A stretch of 64,000 bases of DNA from Dasyornis broadbenti (GCA_013397935.1 VZRN01000631.1:3003857-3067856); one strand, 5' to 3'; shown: positions 12,730-27,700, numbered from the stretch's first letter. Numbers and translations are program-made. The notes: generated by a model not told the origin, from the sequence alone.

Positions 12730-15700
12730 TTACGTTGGACGGCTTTGACCAAAACGGGTTTTTGACCTGGATTAAAAACACATAAAAAACATATATTATT
12801 ACTGTAGGTTTTTTAACATTATTAATGCAGGTTTTTGATGTGTGGGGTTTTGGTTTTGTTTTTGAAAGGAGGGTAAAGAATAAGCTAAAAATCTTGGCTA
12901 ATACTTGTCCAGTTTTCCATAATTTAAAAAAAAAAAAAATTATGTTGGAGCTGCAGGGAACCTCCTCCCAGCATGGCTCCAAGAGTTTCATTCTCCCAGC
13001 TCTAGTTTAATTTGACAAAGGGAAGCCTTCACACCTCACATGGCTTAACCTGGTGGAAGGGAAGCTGATCCATAAGAAGTGTGTGCAATGAGGTGTGTTT
13101 TTCTTTAAACACCCATACCCCAAAATCCCCTGGGCTTTTTCTTGCTTTTATTTTGAAATCTTACCTGGGATTCTTCTCAGCATTGCTTTGTCGCGCACTG
13201 ACCTGTGCTGAAGCTTTTATCTGAGCTTCAAGTCTAGAATAAATGCCTCCTGCATACTGAAATCCAGGGGGGGGGAAGGGGGGGACGGGAACAAAAAACA
13301 AACCAACTTTTGACATTATTTCAAAGTCATCAATGACTTTCAATAAAAATCACTAGTATTCAGCAGAACCTATGGCATACTACATTATCACAACCCAGCA
13401 CTGAATTTTTTAAACCCATCCCATTTCCCATGATCAGTTTTTAGAGGCAGAGAACTTTAAATATTGTTTTAAACCATAATCCCCCAAAAAATCATGCTTG
13501 GAACAAAATGATGATTCAGCTTAAGTACTGAATAAATGGTATTTCCATTTGTGTTTAATATTTTTGTTAACCAAGGCTCACTTCAGCTCTATAAACCCTA
13601 CAGTTTGCCAGGACAAATCTTACTTCTTTGCTGTCTTTGGACTTGACTCGATCAAGGTCTCCCAGTCTCATTTTTATTAAGTGCCCTGTAATCTCAGACA
13701 TTCTTCTCTGATCTGTCAGAAATAAGAAAGGATATTTAGAACAGAGGTTTTCCTTTGCACTGAATACAAGGAGTATTAGACACAGACTTTAGTGATGCTG
13801 GATTTGTAATTTTTTTCAGTTCATATAAAAATCTTGAACAACCAAGATCCTAAATCCTGATGCCTTGGCAGATACCAGAATCAGCCTGAGGCACTACACA
13901 CTGAGATCAAAATCTCTGGAAATGGTTTTGAGGCAGAGGTTTTCAAAAGAGCAAAATTGCACAAGAGTCTCAGGAGAGATTAAAAAAAGGCAGAACAAAT
14001 TAATACAATTCTGAATATTTTAGTCATAGAGAATGGGAAAGAGACAGAAGTGGATGTTTCTCTGTTTATCTGCACAGACAACAAATGCCACAGGGATGCA
14101 GGAAAAAATATCTGCATACTTTTATAATCACGAGATGACACAACTATAATCTCTGTAGGTTATGTGCTGACATTCCAAATAAAGCACATAAACCACACAA
14201 ACACCCCAAATCCCAGTGCTGTATCTGAGATTAAATCCACCCTAAAACAGCGTAGCTAACTGTATTTTAAGAAAATTAGCTGGATCATTTTCTTTGCATA
14301 ATATTAACTTCATGAAAACTCATGCAAGAACAGACCATCTTCTCTTTGAGCATCTTGGTTGAATCTCAGTGACCTGGAGGCATCCCATTTGTTCTGCTGC
14401 ATGCTCACACTGGAAAAGAAAGGTGCACAGCCTGTTATGAGGAACAGCGTACAAAGAGCGAGATACTAAAAGATGTTCTCAAGGGCTTTGAAAATGACTT
14501 ACATGAATGGAGATGCATCTCGGGAACTTGACTGTTGAACAAAGAAAACCACATTAAATGTGTTTTAAGGTCAAGTCCAAAACTTAGAATTCCTCATTAT
14601 TTAACCCAGCCAGGGAGCCTGGATTCACAGCTGTGATTTTACCTTATCAGATGGCTTCTCCTTTTTCTGAACACTAGGTGAAGAAACCACTTTCTTTGGG
14701 TGCCTGTAGGATTTCTTTAATTTCTCTTTTCTCCCTACTAATGGAAGAAATATCTATTCATACCCTCAGATACTTGGAACTTCTCAACTACACAGCTACT
14801 AAAGTATTTTTTCCCCCTCTATCTATTTCTTTACAAATAGTGTAAACCAACAGGCTATTTTCCTTTTGTTGGTGTTTCAGGCATGCAAATACACATTGCT
14901 CAAATGCTTTTCTATTAGAAATATACAGAAACTCAAGTATGTGTTTAAAATGCAGAGTGGTTACACATAACAGCATAAATTTTTAAGATTTAAAAATTAG
15001 TACACACATAAGTTACATTTTTGACCATATTAATTCCATGAATAAATTCTGAGCAATATCAGATCCAACAACTTAAATTAGAAAAATTTTCTTTCAAAAT
15101 TTCTATATTTTTTAACAAACTGGTACAATTCCAATCTCTCTTTGAGTAAAGAGAAAAAGAATAAAGAACTGCCTCTCTTCAAATGAACCATTATTAGGGT
15201 GAAAAGGAGATGATGCTTTTTGGCTTTCCATATTCCTAAACTCATTATCAAGTTAAAAAAAAAGTCTTTTTAGATAATATAAAGCTTAGCTACAATACAG
15301 ACAATTTTAGCCACATTAACCAGTCATTCCTCTATGCACTCAAAGGAATATTCTGCAAATTTTGTTTTGCATGTAAAAGCAGTCACGTAACTGCTGCCTT
15401 TTCTCCCAACGTTTACTACACGAAATTTCATTAATTTGATAGTTTACTGCAAAATAAGTGCTTGATAATTCCAAGGACTTCTCAGACATGAATAGCTGCA
15501 GCTTTCCTTGTTTGCCATCGATTTTTGATGGTACCTAGCAGTGGTGTAATTTGTATCTAACCACAGAAAAAACAAGTAAAATTCAAATAACATTGGTTTT
15601 TATTTTTGAAACACCTAATATTCAAAATCTGCTTATAGAGAATTTCTGCTGCCTCAAATCCCTCTCTCATAATTCCAGAGAGGAGGACTTGCTGTACCTG

Positions 15701-18700
15701 GTTTCTTGCACACCTCTTCTTCATCCCCCACTTCATCCTCAGTGACCTCTGAGCCAGTGGTGTACTCCTCCTCTTCAGATAACAGTGATTGCTGTTTCTA
15801 ATCGACACCAGGAGAATCCAGAGATTAAAAGTGAGGCTGGGTTTCTATTAAATGATAAATTAAATCTGTTCTGAAGGAGCTGACATCCAACATCCCTATC
15901 TCAGTGATGTAACAATGAATAATTCCTAACAGCACAGAATGATGGCAATATTCAGTAATGTTTACAGTTTTGGAATATACACATCCATCTAAATTAAGTT
16001 ACGAGTGCCTAGTAATGAGTCATGATAAAGCTTAACAATGAAGACACAAAACACCTCAGACCAGCCAATTTTGATTTATGTTTTGATTTATATTTTTGTC
16101 AGCCTAAAAAACTGTTAATAATGGAGGCAAGCAGTTCTAGTGCGGTTTGTTGTCATTTACAAAAACATTTAAAGGAATTTTTGATTTCTATCAAGGCCAA
16201 TTCACACATACTTTACACTTTCTTGTAAAAAGTGTTGCTCTATACAACCTCCAAATTAAAGCAAAAGCAAGGAAGTGCATCTTCTGTCTCATTAGTTAGA
16301 AAATAATCAAAGCTAGTTCTCTGCTAGTACAGAAGACCAAATATTGAAAATAATGAGTAAAGTATTTTACTAACCAGCTGCAAAGTCCAATTCTTCAGAG
16401 ACAAAAACTGTAGTCACAAAGAGAGAGAAGGGCATATAAGTTACAGAACTAACAATAACTAGAATAAAAAAGTGAGAGGAATTCTAAAAATAGGAGTGGT
16501 ATGTTACACTACAGCATTCTACACTGGTAACTCCCAGAAGGCCTCCTCCCATCCTGAACTCTAAATTTTGGTGAAATGACTAACCCCAAAGAGGATCTTG
16601 CGCATCTCGGAAGGGGAAAAAAATCCCAGACCAACCCAACCTCAACTAAAACACCACCCAAGTTATAGATCATCTTTTGCGGACTTGCAGCAGTCATGTG
16701 GAAAACCTCAGGTCCATCAGCAGACAAAACCAAGGCAGCAATTACTTAAATATTGCCACATGATGTATTTTACAGCTTGACTGGATCCTTAAATACCATC
16801 AGTTCGAGAATGGGGTGGAAAACACAGACATAAGGTAAATTCCTTCTCATATATTGAAATATTTCCAGCAGACACGGGAAAAATTTTGCCTTTTCACTAA
16901 CCAGGTATTTTGTGCCTATCCTATTCCACAATGCTCAGCCAGTGTGCTTCTTCCTCCAACAATACATAGGTTTTATTTTTAATAAGAAGTTGTTCAAGAA
17001 CTTCTTCAAAGTGCCTTTGTAAGAATCCTCATTATCAGAAAAAAAGGAAAGAAAAGCATTAGCACTCACAGCATTGATTTCTCCAGTTTTGGGGCCCCAT
17101 GGTGTATTTGGTTCTACAAGCACGTCACATTCAAGGCCTTTTTCATCACCGAGCCCAATACCAGAATCACTTAGATAGAAATACATAAACCAAAAATAAA
17201 TATTTCTCTTCCACAACTTCAAAATCAGTCTCAAGTTACTCAACATGTATCCAGAAAGCCCTCTGAGTCAGCCACATAACATTTTGATAGCAATAGGTTA
17301 AAATATAAAGATAGGAGTGAATGCTTAAGAAGGCTGAGTGACTAAATGCCTGCTTGAGAGGTAAAAGGAAAAGGTACTTGTTCTTCACTTCCCAATTTCC
17401 AAGTAAACAACCAAAAATAAATTACCCTTAGAAAGTCCTATGACTCATTTTAAAATGGGAGAGAACTCAAATACAACAAGCACACGTGCTCACTGTTGAA
17501 GGCTAAGTTATTTCAGTAACACAATACCAGTGCTCTTACCTATTCTCATCCTTAGTGAAAGGAACGACGATAACTTCTCTATGATGCAGCAGATCATTCA
17601 AGATCTGAGTAGTCTGAGATAGCAAAGCATCCCCATCTTCACTCTGAGATGGCAATGCATCCCCATCTTCACTTTCTGGAGGTAACTCAACCATATGATC
17701 CCTCACTTTGCAGCCCTGCAATACACACAGACAGAAGATCAAATATCGGAGTTAATAGGAAGAACTGATTTCAGTTAGTATAATAACAAAAAATCAACTT
17801 CTAAATTAGAGTCCTTCATTTGGAAAAAGATCAATTATCATAACATGGTTTTCCCCCCACCATGTGTTACACTTCAAAGAGAGCTGGTATTGAAGTACCT
17901 TTGGGAGGGTTGTAGGGTCAAAACGAAGAACTTTTTGGTTACAGCAGGGATACACTCCTGTGCCAGTAGAGCCCAGAGCACTTGCTACACCTGGATAAAG
18001 AACTGGCTGCGAATGGTACTGGCAGTGGGAGAATTCAGTGCACAGGAAAGACTACATTAGAAAAAAAAGAGAGAGAGAGAGATGAGATAACCTATGGAAG
18101 TAAAAATTTTGCACCGTGAAGAATATACACCAGGCTTTATTACCACATTTTTCCAAACTGCTTTAACCCCTGCTTCACCCGCAGAAGTCACCCACCACAA
18201 GCCAAAGTGAAATTATACAAACCTGGTTACATCTTGAGCAGGTCAACCAATTGACAGTCCCCCAAAGACGCCAATAAACATCCCGCCAGGACTTCAGTTC
18301 CTCGTGGAGGCCAATTAAATACTCATGGACTTCCCAGGTTTTGTCTCTGAAAAAGCAAAACATCAGAGTCATGACTCTGTTTTGATCCTGCCACCAGAAC
18401 GGTGAGGGGGGAGAAGGAACAGAACAACACAAATTTCATTGATGAAAAACCTACAGCAGAATTACAGGAAGGATACAATGTGAGACAATCATTATTACAT
18501 TCAGAGCATAACAAAAGAGCCTTTATTCTTTTACAATATCCTAAACTCACCCACAACAAAGATTTACAGCTTGATTAATCTCAAGATCCATATACTGCAA
18601 CTTTATAAGCGAAGACAAATACATTTTATGTATATGCCACACAACAGTAATTACTTAGCTAAGAAATAAAGTTTGAAGACACAAGCTCACGCTCTTTAGA

Positions 18701-21700
18701 TAAATGCACATACCTGACAGTTCTAGTCTTAAAAATACAGGACTTTGTGATCAAATGAGACACACCTCTTCAGAATTCAAAAGAGAATACCCAACTTGCA
18801 GTGGGGCATGTTATCTTCAGAAAGAGCAGATAAAATATTCCCCCAACTTTAAGTCCTGGCCTGAACTACTTTTGTTAAATATGTGCCTAACATAGACTAA
18901 GCAAGCAGTACTTCCAATTGGAAGTTAGTTCTAGGCACAACTAGAGGACCAATAAATGGAAACCTATTTTCAAATCATTAAATCATAGAACTGTATTAGC
19001 TCCTGAGCCTGAATTCTTTAGTGGCTTCTCAGTAAACATATTCTATATTTACTAAGCATCACAAGTAGCACAAGGCAAATAATTAGAACCTAGATAATCC
19101 TCTGAGTAACTTTAAAGCCCTGCACATTTATCTGCTGGGAATCACAGAGCAGCTACATACACTCAGCTTAAGTAATACAGTTAACGAATTTTACGTGATT
19201 AATCACCAATGATCTTAAAAAGGTCAGGACTGGGGCACAAGATGTGGTTCTATGTAGACTGTTAGGCAGAACTTACTCCACACCTTGGAGTAACTGGTGG
19301 GAGCTGATATAGACCTGTTTTCCTTGTTCTAAACAAAACAGATCTGATGAGAAATGTCTGTTATTAATCTCCCACCATCCTCCTCAAAGGGGGCACGTGG
19401 GGAGGGAGGGAACTGCAGCTGATCATGTACTGATCTTCATTAATAAGAGAATCCAGCTGTTCACAGCCATGGATCAAACAGACAGAATTGAATTAAACAT
19501 TTGTGCCAAATGAATCAGGCTCACATACAGAGCAGGCCCTGGGAGCTCCTCTGACAAATACTTCAGGAACAAAAATATAAGTGGCAAAGTTTATTTATAG
19601 CAGTCTTTAAGCAGGTTGAGTATTTGACTTGACAGTATGAAGTCAGTCTAGAATACAGTCTTCAGCCTTTCTTTTCTGGCAGAGTGGGGTCTATCCTTCA
19701 CCAGCAAACCTTGCAGAAATGCAGCATTTAATTCAATCTGTCATCAACTACACACATCTTAAAAGCATCTGATGAAGGAACTAGCTGAGTGTTTTCTATT
19801 TAAAGCAGTGCAACCCAAAATAGCCCTCCCAGTAATCATGGCTGCAGTTTTCCCGTTTCCATTCAGCAGCAGCACTGCTGAATGAATTTCAATAGTACAT
19901 CACCATAATCACATCCTGTTTTATTTCTTGCTAGGTAATACAAGAAGCTGAGATATTCCATACTCCTTTCATATATCTGTAACTTCATTTTTTAGAGTGA
20001 CTACTTGAATATGTAGTAACTTTTAAAATCGAGTTGAAGAAACATTTCATGTATGAACACGTATATATTCACTACCTTATATGAACATAGACAATATTCC
20101 CATGTTGGTCTATGTTGATTTTTCCTGGTACACAAGGAATTCTCCTTTCAGTTTCTTTAGTTAGCAGCTTTTTACATAAACAACACCTAGATGACAAAAA
20201 AAAAGAAAATATAAAGAAAGAACTGGAGTAAGAACAGGACTTTTAAAAACAGGGACCATCCTTGCTGCTGAAGTAGCAATATAAAAAGACCATACCTATA
20301 TAATGTTGCTGCATTCCCTCTCGAATCTGGATTTACATACTCCGGATCAAACAGTCTCTCAATCTTCTTGCAGAAAAGTTTACTATAATGACAGCAACAC
20401 AGCTCATCCATTAGAAAAACCTGAAAATTGCTTTATGTACGTGAAATTAACAATTACATTCTGATAAGCAAAGTGACTCTCGGAATGTAGCTTTTAATAT
20501 AATTTTCCTTTAAATGATCCTGTTCATCTCATTTTTACACAAAATAGATCCTTTGACATTTTCCCTTTATTATACTGCTTGCCAATATAAACTGCCAACT
20601 TCTACCTTGACCAAAAGATCTTTCATTAGTGAATATAAGAAATTAAGTGCAATTTCATAGCAGAAATTACAATGCCATCATCTCTACTGACGATAATCCT
20701 CTCTTACTATCACCTTGCTTGTCTGTCAGTCTGCACTCCAATAATTGGCCCTTATCTTGATAGTAAGATGGAAGCCTTATGTATGAAACAGCATTCCAGC
20801 ACAACTATTCAGCCTTCCAGCCATCCTGAATTCTAAGTCCAAACACCGAGTTCAGAGGATGCTGAAGCCAAACCATTCTCTACCAATTAGGAGCATGTCA
20901 TCCCATAAAAGGTTTCTCACCCTAATCCTGGTTACCATGTGAGAATTTATGAATAATTCATCCATGCCATGCTCCTAGTGTGGCCGGCCTTTCCTTTCGC
21001 TCGTTTCCTGTAAAAGCTCTTTCCTTTTGCCCATAATTTTAGTGTAAAATTCTGAAGTCACATCATGATACTCTGCGTTAAAAACACATTACATGAGAAT
21101 ATATAAAATATATAATTTCAAACTCCACAGTCTTAGCTGTAATGAAATACGATCCAAAAGCTCAACAGCACTGCAGTAGTGTATCACGGGACAAAAAAGT
21201 TACCTCTTAAATTTGTCTCTTTTGTCCTTCAGCTCTTCCACTTCATTGTGCCTGAAGAGATCAGCAATGTGTGTGACAAGATTAGCGTTGATACAGTTCA
21301 TGTTACATGGCGTGGCTACAATAGCATTCATATTTTTGTGGCAATAATGAATACATTTTTCTACCTAGGAAAAATAAAAACAGGAATGTTAAGGAATTCT
21401 AGACAAAAAACCCCCATACTAACTGCTTCAAGATTTTTATTTTTTTTAAGTGTGGTGTTTTGGAAAACTATTTCAGACAATTTAAAAATGAAAAAACAAG
21501 CCTCAGATTTGCCTAAAGGAGATGCTGAATTAACGTGACTTAGTTTATGTTCTCCTCCAAAAATTTCAGCAAATGGTACCTTCCAATTGCTTGTTAAAAG
21601 AGAAACACAAAACACATGGATCTCAACTTCAACAGCTGCCCTTTACTGTTGGGTCACCCCAATGACAGAACTTTTGACAAGTATTTTAACAAAGTCAGAA

Positions 21701-24700
21701 GATATTGCTTAAACAGATATGGAAAACCAGATCCTAAATTGCAGACATGTCATTCACATAAAAAGGATAGAACACAAGCGCTCTAGATCAGGCATCTGAA
21801 AGCAAACCAAGATCACATTATCACATTTAGAAATAACTCCAAATTTTATTGCGTTGAGATTCTGCAAATGTTGGATTACTGCACTGAAGAGGAAAAGTGG
21901 TAAAAATCTCAAAATGTTCTCATTGCAGCACCTGTTTACTTAACAGCCAAAGCACAACAAACAAGCTGTTAAGACACCTGGTAATTAACTGTGCCCTCAT
22001 GGCAGAGAATCAGTCTGTTTTTCTTAATACTTACTAATGAATCCATCTTCAAAAACTCAGAAGAAATAAGGATTGATATGACATTTGATGGTTCTAAAAG
22101 GCAACAGAAAAAAGGTGGGTTTTTTTACATCAACTTTTTTTCTAATTTCAAATCACATCCCTCCCTCTTCATATTTAGCATCTTACTTTAGCTATTACTT
22201 TAGCAATCAACCTGTCATTCTATCTTCTAGTATGTAGAACCTTTTAACCATCTTAAATAAACTTTTGGTTCAGCATTTCAGTGGCCAGAGTACAACTCTA
22301 ACAACCTGGAATTTCTTAAAACTGGAAAAGGTGGCTTTGCAGGGATACAATGACTAAACCATTACACAACAGGATTAACTTCCATCTGTAGGCATCACAC
22401 CCAGCTGAGATTTTCTCAACATAACCTTTGCATTGCAAGTCACAAACAAATCAAAAGAATAAAGTTATATTTTTAAAAATGGCAGCAAAGGCTCATTTAA
22501 AGATTTAAAACTTGCCTCAAATCCATAAAGGCAAAAGCTCGTCTACCATTGTATTGGATTACATTGAAATGTAGAAAACATTGCAATTGTACCAATGGGG
22601 AGCAGAGGAGAAATAAACAAACCAATCATCAGCATTTTAAAACTACCATCTGTCCTTGGTCAGAAGGGGTCTGAAGAGCCTTAATTAAAAAACATCACAT
22701 CCCAAAATATATTAGGGGTTTTTTTACTGATGCAACTTTCAACATGTTTCCTCAAAGCTGTCAGTGCTGACAAAGCAGACATCTGCTGAAACGACCAGAG
22801 GATCTCTGTGGCAACACTTTTCTAACAACTGACAAGCTCCAGTCAGAAACAAACAGACTGGGGCTGAACTGCATCAAAATCATTCATCCTCAATTAGTGC
22901 AGAACATAATGAACCTACAAGAAATGATCTACTTTTACCTAAAGTGGGCATTTCATTAGCCTCAGAGTCTTTAGAGTTCCTTTTGACGTATCTTATCAGC
23001 CAGTCAAAGATGTGAACGTCACAGTGCACGGAAATGTCCACCTCCTCCCAGCGCTGGGCATCCACCGACAGGTACTCAGCAAAGTATTTCATCTCTGAAA
23101 TCAAAAGGTCTCGAGGACACACAAAATCTTCTTTGAGGTTTTTGGCTTCATCACACACATGGATCACCATATTCGGCCTCAAAAGAGAAAAGCCACAAAC
23201 CAAATTAGGAGCCTAAGCAAATTAGGAGCCTAAGCAAATTAGGACACCAAATCCCAACGATCTCACTTCCAAGGCTGGATCATGCATTGCAACATTAATG
23301 TTACCAACAGGGTTTTATTGACAGAAGGGAAACAAACTGCAGTTATTAACTATTAATAGAAACTATGGTTGGATAGGTGAAGAAGACAGATGCATAGCCT
23401 CTACAGAAAATCAGTGTGATTTAATTAAGGGACCAGAAACAAAAAATTTCTAGCTCCATTCCCCAATCTTGTCACACCTGTTCGTTATAGGATACTACCT
23501 GAATTATATGGAGAACTCATTTGTTCTCCCTTTTTATTTTTCTTTTAAAAATAAGCACATATAGATGCCTAAGTTACTGAGGAACCAAGGACAATAGCAG
23601 CAATTTTCATATGTGGAAATTAAGATGGTTTTATTGTTTATTAAAATGTCTATTTCTTAAGAAAAGATCGAAGCTAGAATCATTAAATGCTGTCTCTACA
23701 GAGATATGCTTAGGTTTCAAACAAACATTATTCTATGTGTAATTATATAGTATGGAAACAGGGATGTGATGGCATGAAAGTGACCTGGATGGCTATTTGA
23801 ATTCATGGGAAAATTTTTCATTTACAGCTTTCTTTTCCTACTTTTACACAGAACAAATCTACGTTCACGAATATTTTTTAAAGTGTAACTGAGCATCAAT
23901 TTTGTTTCACTCCTTTTTAAAATCAGATATGTTTCCCATTCCTGCCCCAGCAGTGATCAATCACACTATGCACAGATTTGTAAATATCTTACTGCACACA
24001 ACACAATCTCAAACCTACTCCTTGTATTTCTGTAGCAATATAAGCTTTCCAAATTTCTCACAGCATTTATTAGGATGTTTCCAGCTGTTTTCTTTCTGGT
24101 AGTAGAAAAATATGAGCAATTTAGACATCTTTCTGTCAGTTCTACAATCTCCTAGATAACAAACACACAAAGCTCTTCTTACCCCTGGGTTTCGTCAGTG
24201 CTTTCTCCACTGTTCTGTACAGGACCTTTCTCAGATTCTGAAGAACAACTCCTTAGGGAGGCTGCACTGGGCCTTCCTTCAATGTAAGGAAAAAAGGCTG
24301 CATTAGAACAAAAATGCCTGATCTTTTGCTCTTCAGCATATTGGCAATGCAACTAAAGTATGGCTGTCATGGTGCAGCAACGGCACACAGCTGGCTACAA
24401 ATCTGCTTCCATAAGGGCTACTAAACAACCCAAATTCCTGCTCTGAGCCCCATGTCCTGGGAACTCACACCAGCAGCGCTCCTGGGTTGCCCGGACACTT
24501 GGCTGCAAACCCAGATCAGCCCTGGCTCAACAAAGAGCATGAGATTCACAGCCTTCAGCATTTCATTCTGGGAACGCAACCCATTCCTTTAGCTCTTCTT
24601 GTCTGCTTTGTGGGATGTGGCTCCTAAGACCCAGCCACCTCAAAGCTTCTGCCAGCGCACAACTTGAGACTAGCCCCACTCCTTACCCACCATGTGCCAG

Positions 24701-27700
24701 CTCTGGAAATAAGCAGCTTCCAAACAGAAGCACAGAAGACCCTTAGGATGTGTTTGTTTCTGCCAAATTTCTCACACACATGGCTTAAACCAGCTGATAG
24801 TGTAAAACAACATTCAAAGAGAGCAGACCATGACATTTGCCTGGTCCTAGAGCAACATCATGGAGGTTATTCCAGGAATAAAGGACAGATGCACTTCAAA
24901 TAGCTGATCTTCACGAAGGCACTACAAGCAGTGGAAAGTGGACACACAACCTTAGTGAAGTTCAGGAGTTTAGTCACCAAATCCAGTGAATTCTGGATCA
25001 AGGGTTAAAACAATGAATGTCTTTTCCAGCTGTGTATGGATCACTGCAATCTGAAACTTCAATCATCTTGCTTAAAAGTCAGACAGATAGTTATATTTTT
25101 TAACCAATGGAAGGGCACATATCTGTCTTGCACTGATGAAAACCCCTAAGGTGGTGATTTTCCATTTTTATGCCATTCTCTCAGATTTCTAAGAGAAGCC
25201 TCTTCTCCCCTCTTGGGTAATGTAAGAGGCTGTACTCTTCTGAAGAAGATTAAGACAGACCTCTTCATCTTATGGCTAAACAACTACAGCAGACTGACAG
25301 CAAAAATGATGCTTCAGAACACAGGAGTTATGCCCTTCAGGAAAGCATAAAAATTGTCATACCAGAGGCACAAGAAAGAAAACTTTCTCCGAAGATGCAG
25401 CCTAAGGCCTTGCACAGTTAAGTCTTAGTAAGGCCTTAATAGGGGAGCACAGTTAACAGAAGGGGAAGATTTAGTCAATGGATTCACTCCCAGTAAAACC
25501 TTGGAAAGGGCAGTTCCAGCCACAGCTTTCTGGGCAGCCATCCCACTGCAAGCAGGTACAGTGGGAGGCCTAGGTTTTGTATCAAAGGTGTGAGGTTTAA
25601 AAGAAGAGACTGTGGAAATCTGTGGATGGGTCAAACCACCACAAAGAGTTCTGTCTGCAAATATTAACGAGTTCATTGTGAACACACAGAGCTGTTTATT
25701 GAATGAAATAATCCTGACAAGAAAATGCAACACAGCCAAATTAATGGGGACATCTGAACTTCACCATACATTTCTTCGTATCAATTTTTATTCCCCCCTC
25801 AAAGCTTACAGACTGATAGACCTCTGCAAGTTAGTAACAAATACTTTGGGGAAAAAGCTATTCTATGTGTTTGTTTACTGCCATGAGATGCATTGATGCA
25901 TTCAGAAGAACTTAACGGCAGTTTGCCTTATAATTATCAAGTAATAAATGAGCTTTTGTAATTCAGCCAAAACTAGAATCCAGCTCAGAATGAGTATGGT
26001 CTGATTTGCTTTTTCTTGCTGTTGCTCATGACTAGAAACAAATGTAAACAGGCCCAAAATTCTTGATCCTAACAATAAGATAATGTGGATAAATCCACTA
26101 GGAAGCAATTAATGAAACAAAAAACATTTACAAATAGGATTTTCTCAAATCCCCAATTCTGAAGTGTAGAAGTATCTCACAAATACTAAGAAGGTGAGTT
26201 CACCCAAGCCTGTTAGAAAAAAAGATTAATTACCCTAATTTCATATCAACAAATTACACATAAACAGGGCAAATGATTTATCCAAAGTAGCAAAGAAAAC
26301 AGAGAGTAATCTCAGGCTAGGATCTTGTCATAGGTAACACTGCATTAGTGGACCTAACTGCGTTAATACTCATGACATGTATTACATTGTTAAAAAGCAA
26401 ACATGCACTAATTGTCTAAGGAGTTCTAGGGGCAGAGTTAGCTCATTAACTGCCTACTGGGAAGCGACTAATCCTGTAAACCGGGATCTGTGGGTGCCAG
26501 CAGCATTTATCCCACATGATGCATGGAACCACATAATTGAACAGTGATGAGAAGCACTTTCAGTCTAGACACTCCATATACAGTTTTCCAATACCATCCC
26601 TTGATTAGAGTTATTAAAAACACTTTATTCAAAGTTCAAACAACTGGTTTTCTGCTGTAAAGAGGACAGTGAAAGCTGCAGTGAAGGGCATTTTACCAGA
26701 GAATATGTTGTTTAAGCGCTTCACTTAACTTTTGTCTTTAATTGTTTTGGTCTTAATTTTTAGCACAGAAAGTGTTTATTCATTACTGAAGCAAATTTCT
26801 CAAGCAATACATTTACCAAGTCCTATCGTCACTGGAACATCTCAGTCTATAATGAAAATCAGAGAATAACTACCACACATTTCGTTACAACATCTGACAG
26901 AAGTTGTGATTAAGTTATTATTAACAATATTTAATTGTGCTGTGATTGAATTTACAACTATTGGGATTGGTCCTCTTCTGCCCAATAATTACTGGGCTAC
27001 ATAATTGACTAAGACACATTTTATGTCATCACAAGATTGTCATGAAGCAAAAATTAGCTACACCATGCTCCAACTCCTCCATAGCCACCCGGTGGCAAAC
27101 ACAGGGCTTCTAGGTGGGAGGTGAAAGCTTGCCCTCAAGGGATCACCTCCTCAGCTTCCTGTAGCTTTTTGCCACAATACTCTCCAGTTATGTTAATAAT
27201 GCTGCTTAATGTGACTTCAAATGGCTGTAGGTTTAACAGTACACCACCAAAAATCCTAAACAGAGGATCCAGCAGAAGGATTTTTGCCTTTTGGAAGGAC
27301 AAGTTATCAAAAACACCCAAGCAAACATTGATTCTTAAACTAAACTAATGGAAAGTGCCTTGTTGTATGCATTATATTTATACTTAACTTTCCCAAGATG
27401 AATGACTATTACTCCTGGGTGGACTTAACCACTCAGGACAGAAGCATGCACATACTGATTATCAAAGCCAATATATTTCAGAATGACTGAAAACATACCA
27501 GTTATAGTAATGGAATCCTGCCCAATAGCAGGCTCCTGAAACTCTGTCTGTGTATCGAGCAAGGAGGATTTGATGTACGTAGCTAAAGTTTCCACAGGAC
27601 TCCCACCAGCAGCCATCAGGGGATTATACTGGTTGTCAACAGGTGAACTTCCACTGCTTTTTAGTTCATCAAATCTTTTTGCACACTGTCACAAGATTAA

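Noticed and set aside
12534..12991. Minus-strand open frames overlapping the last SANBR exon
   Set aside because: They read other frames or run through intron sequence; the true terminal exon is 12730-12766 with SKTRFGQSRPT and TAA.
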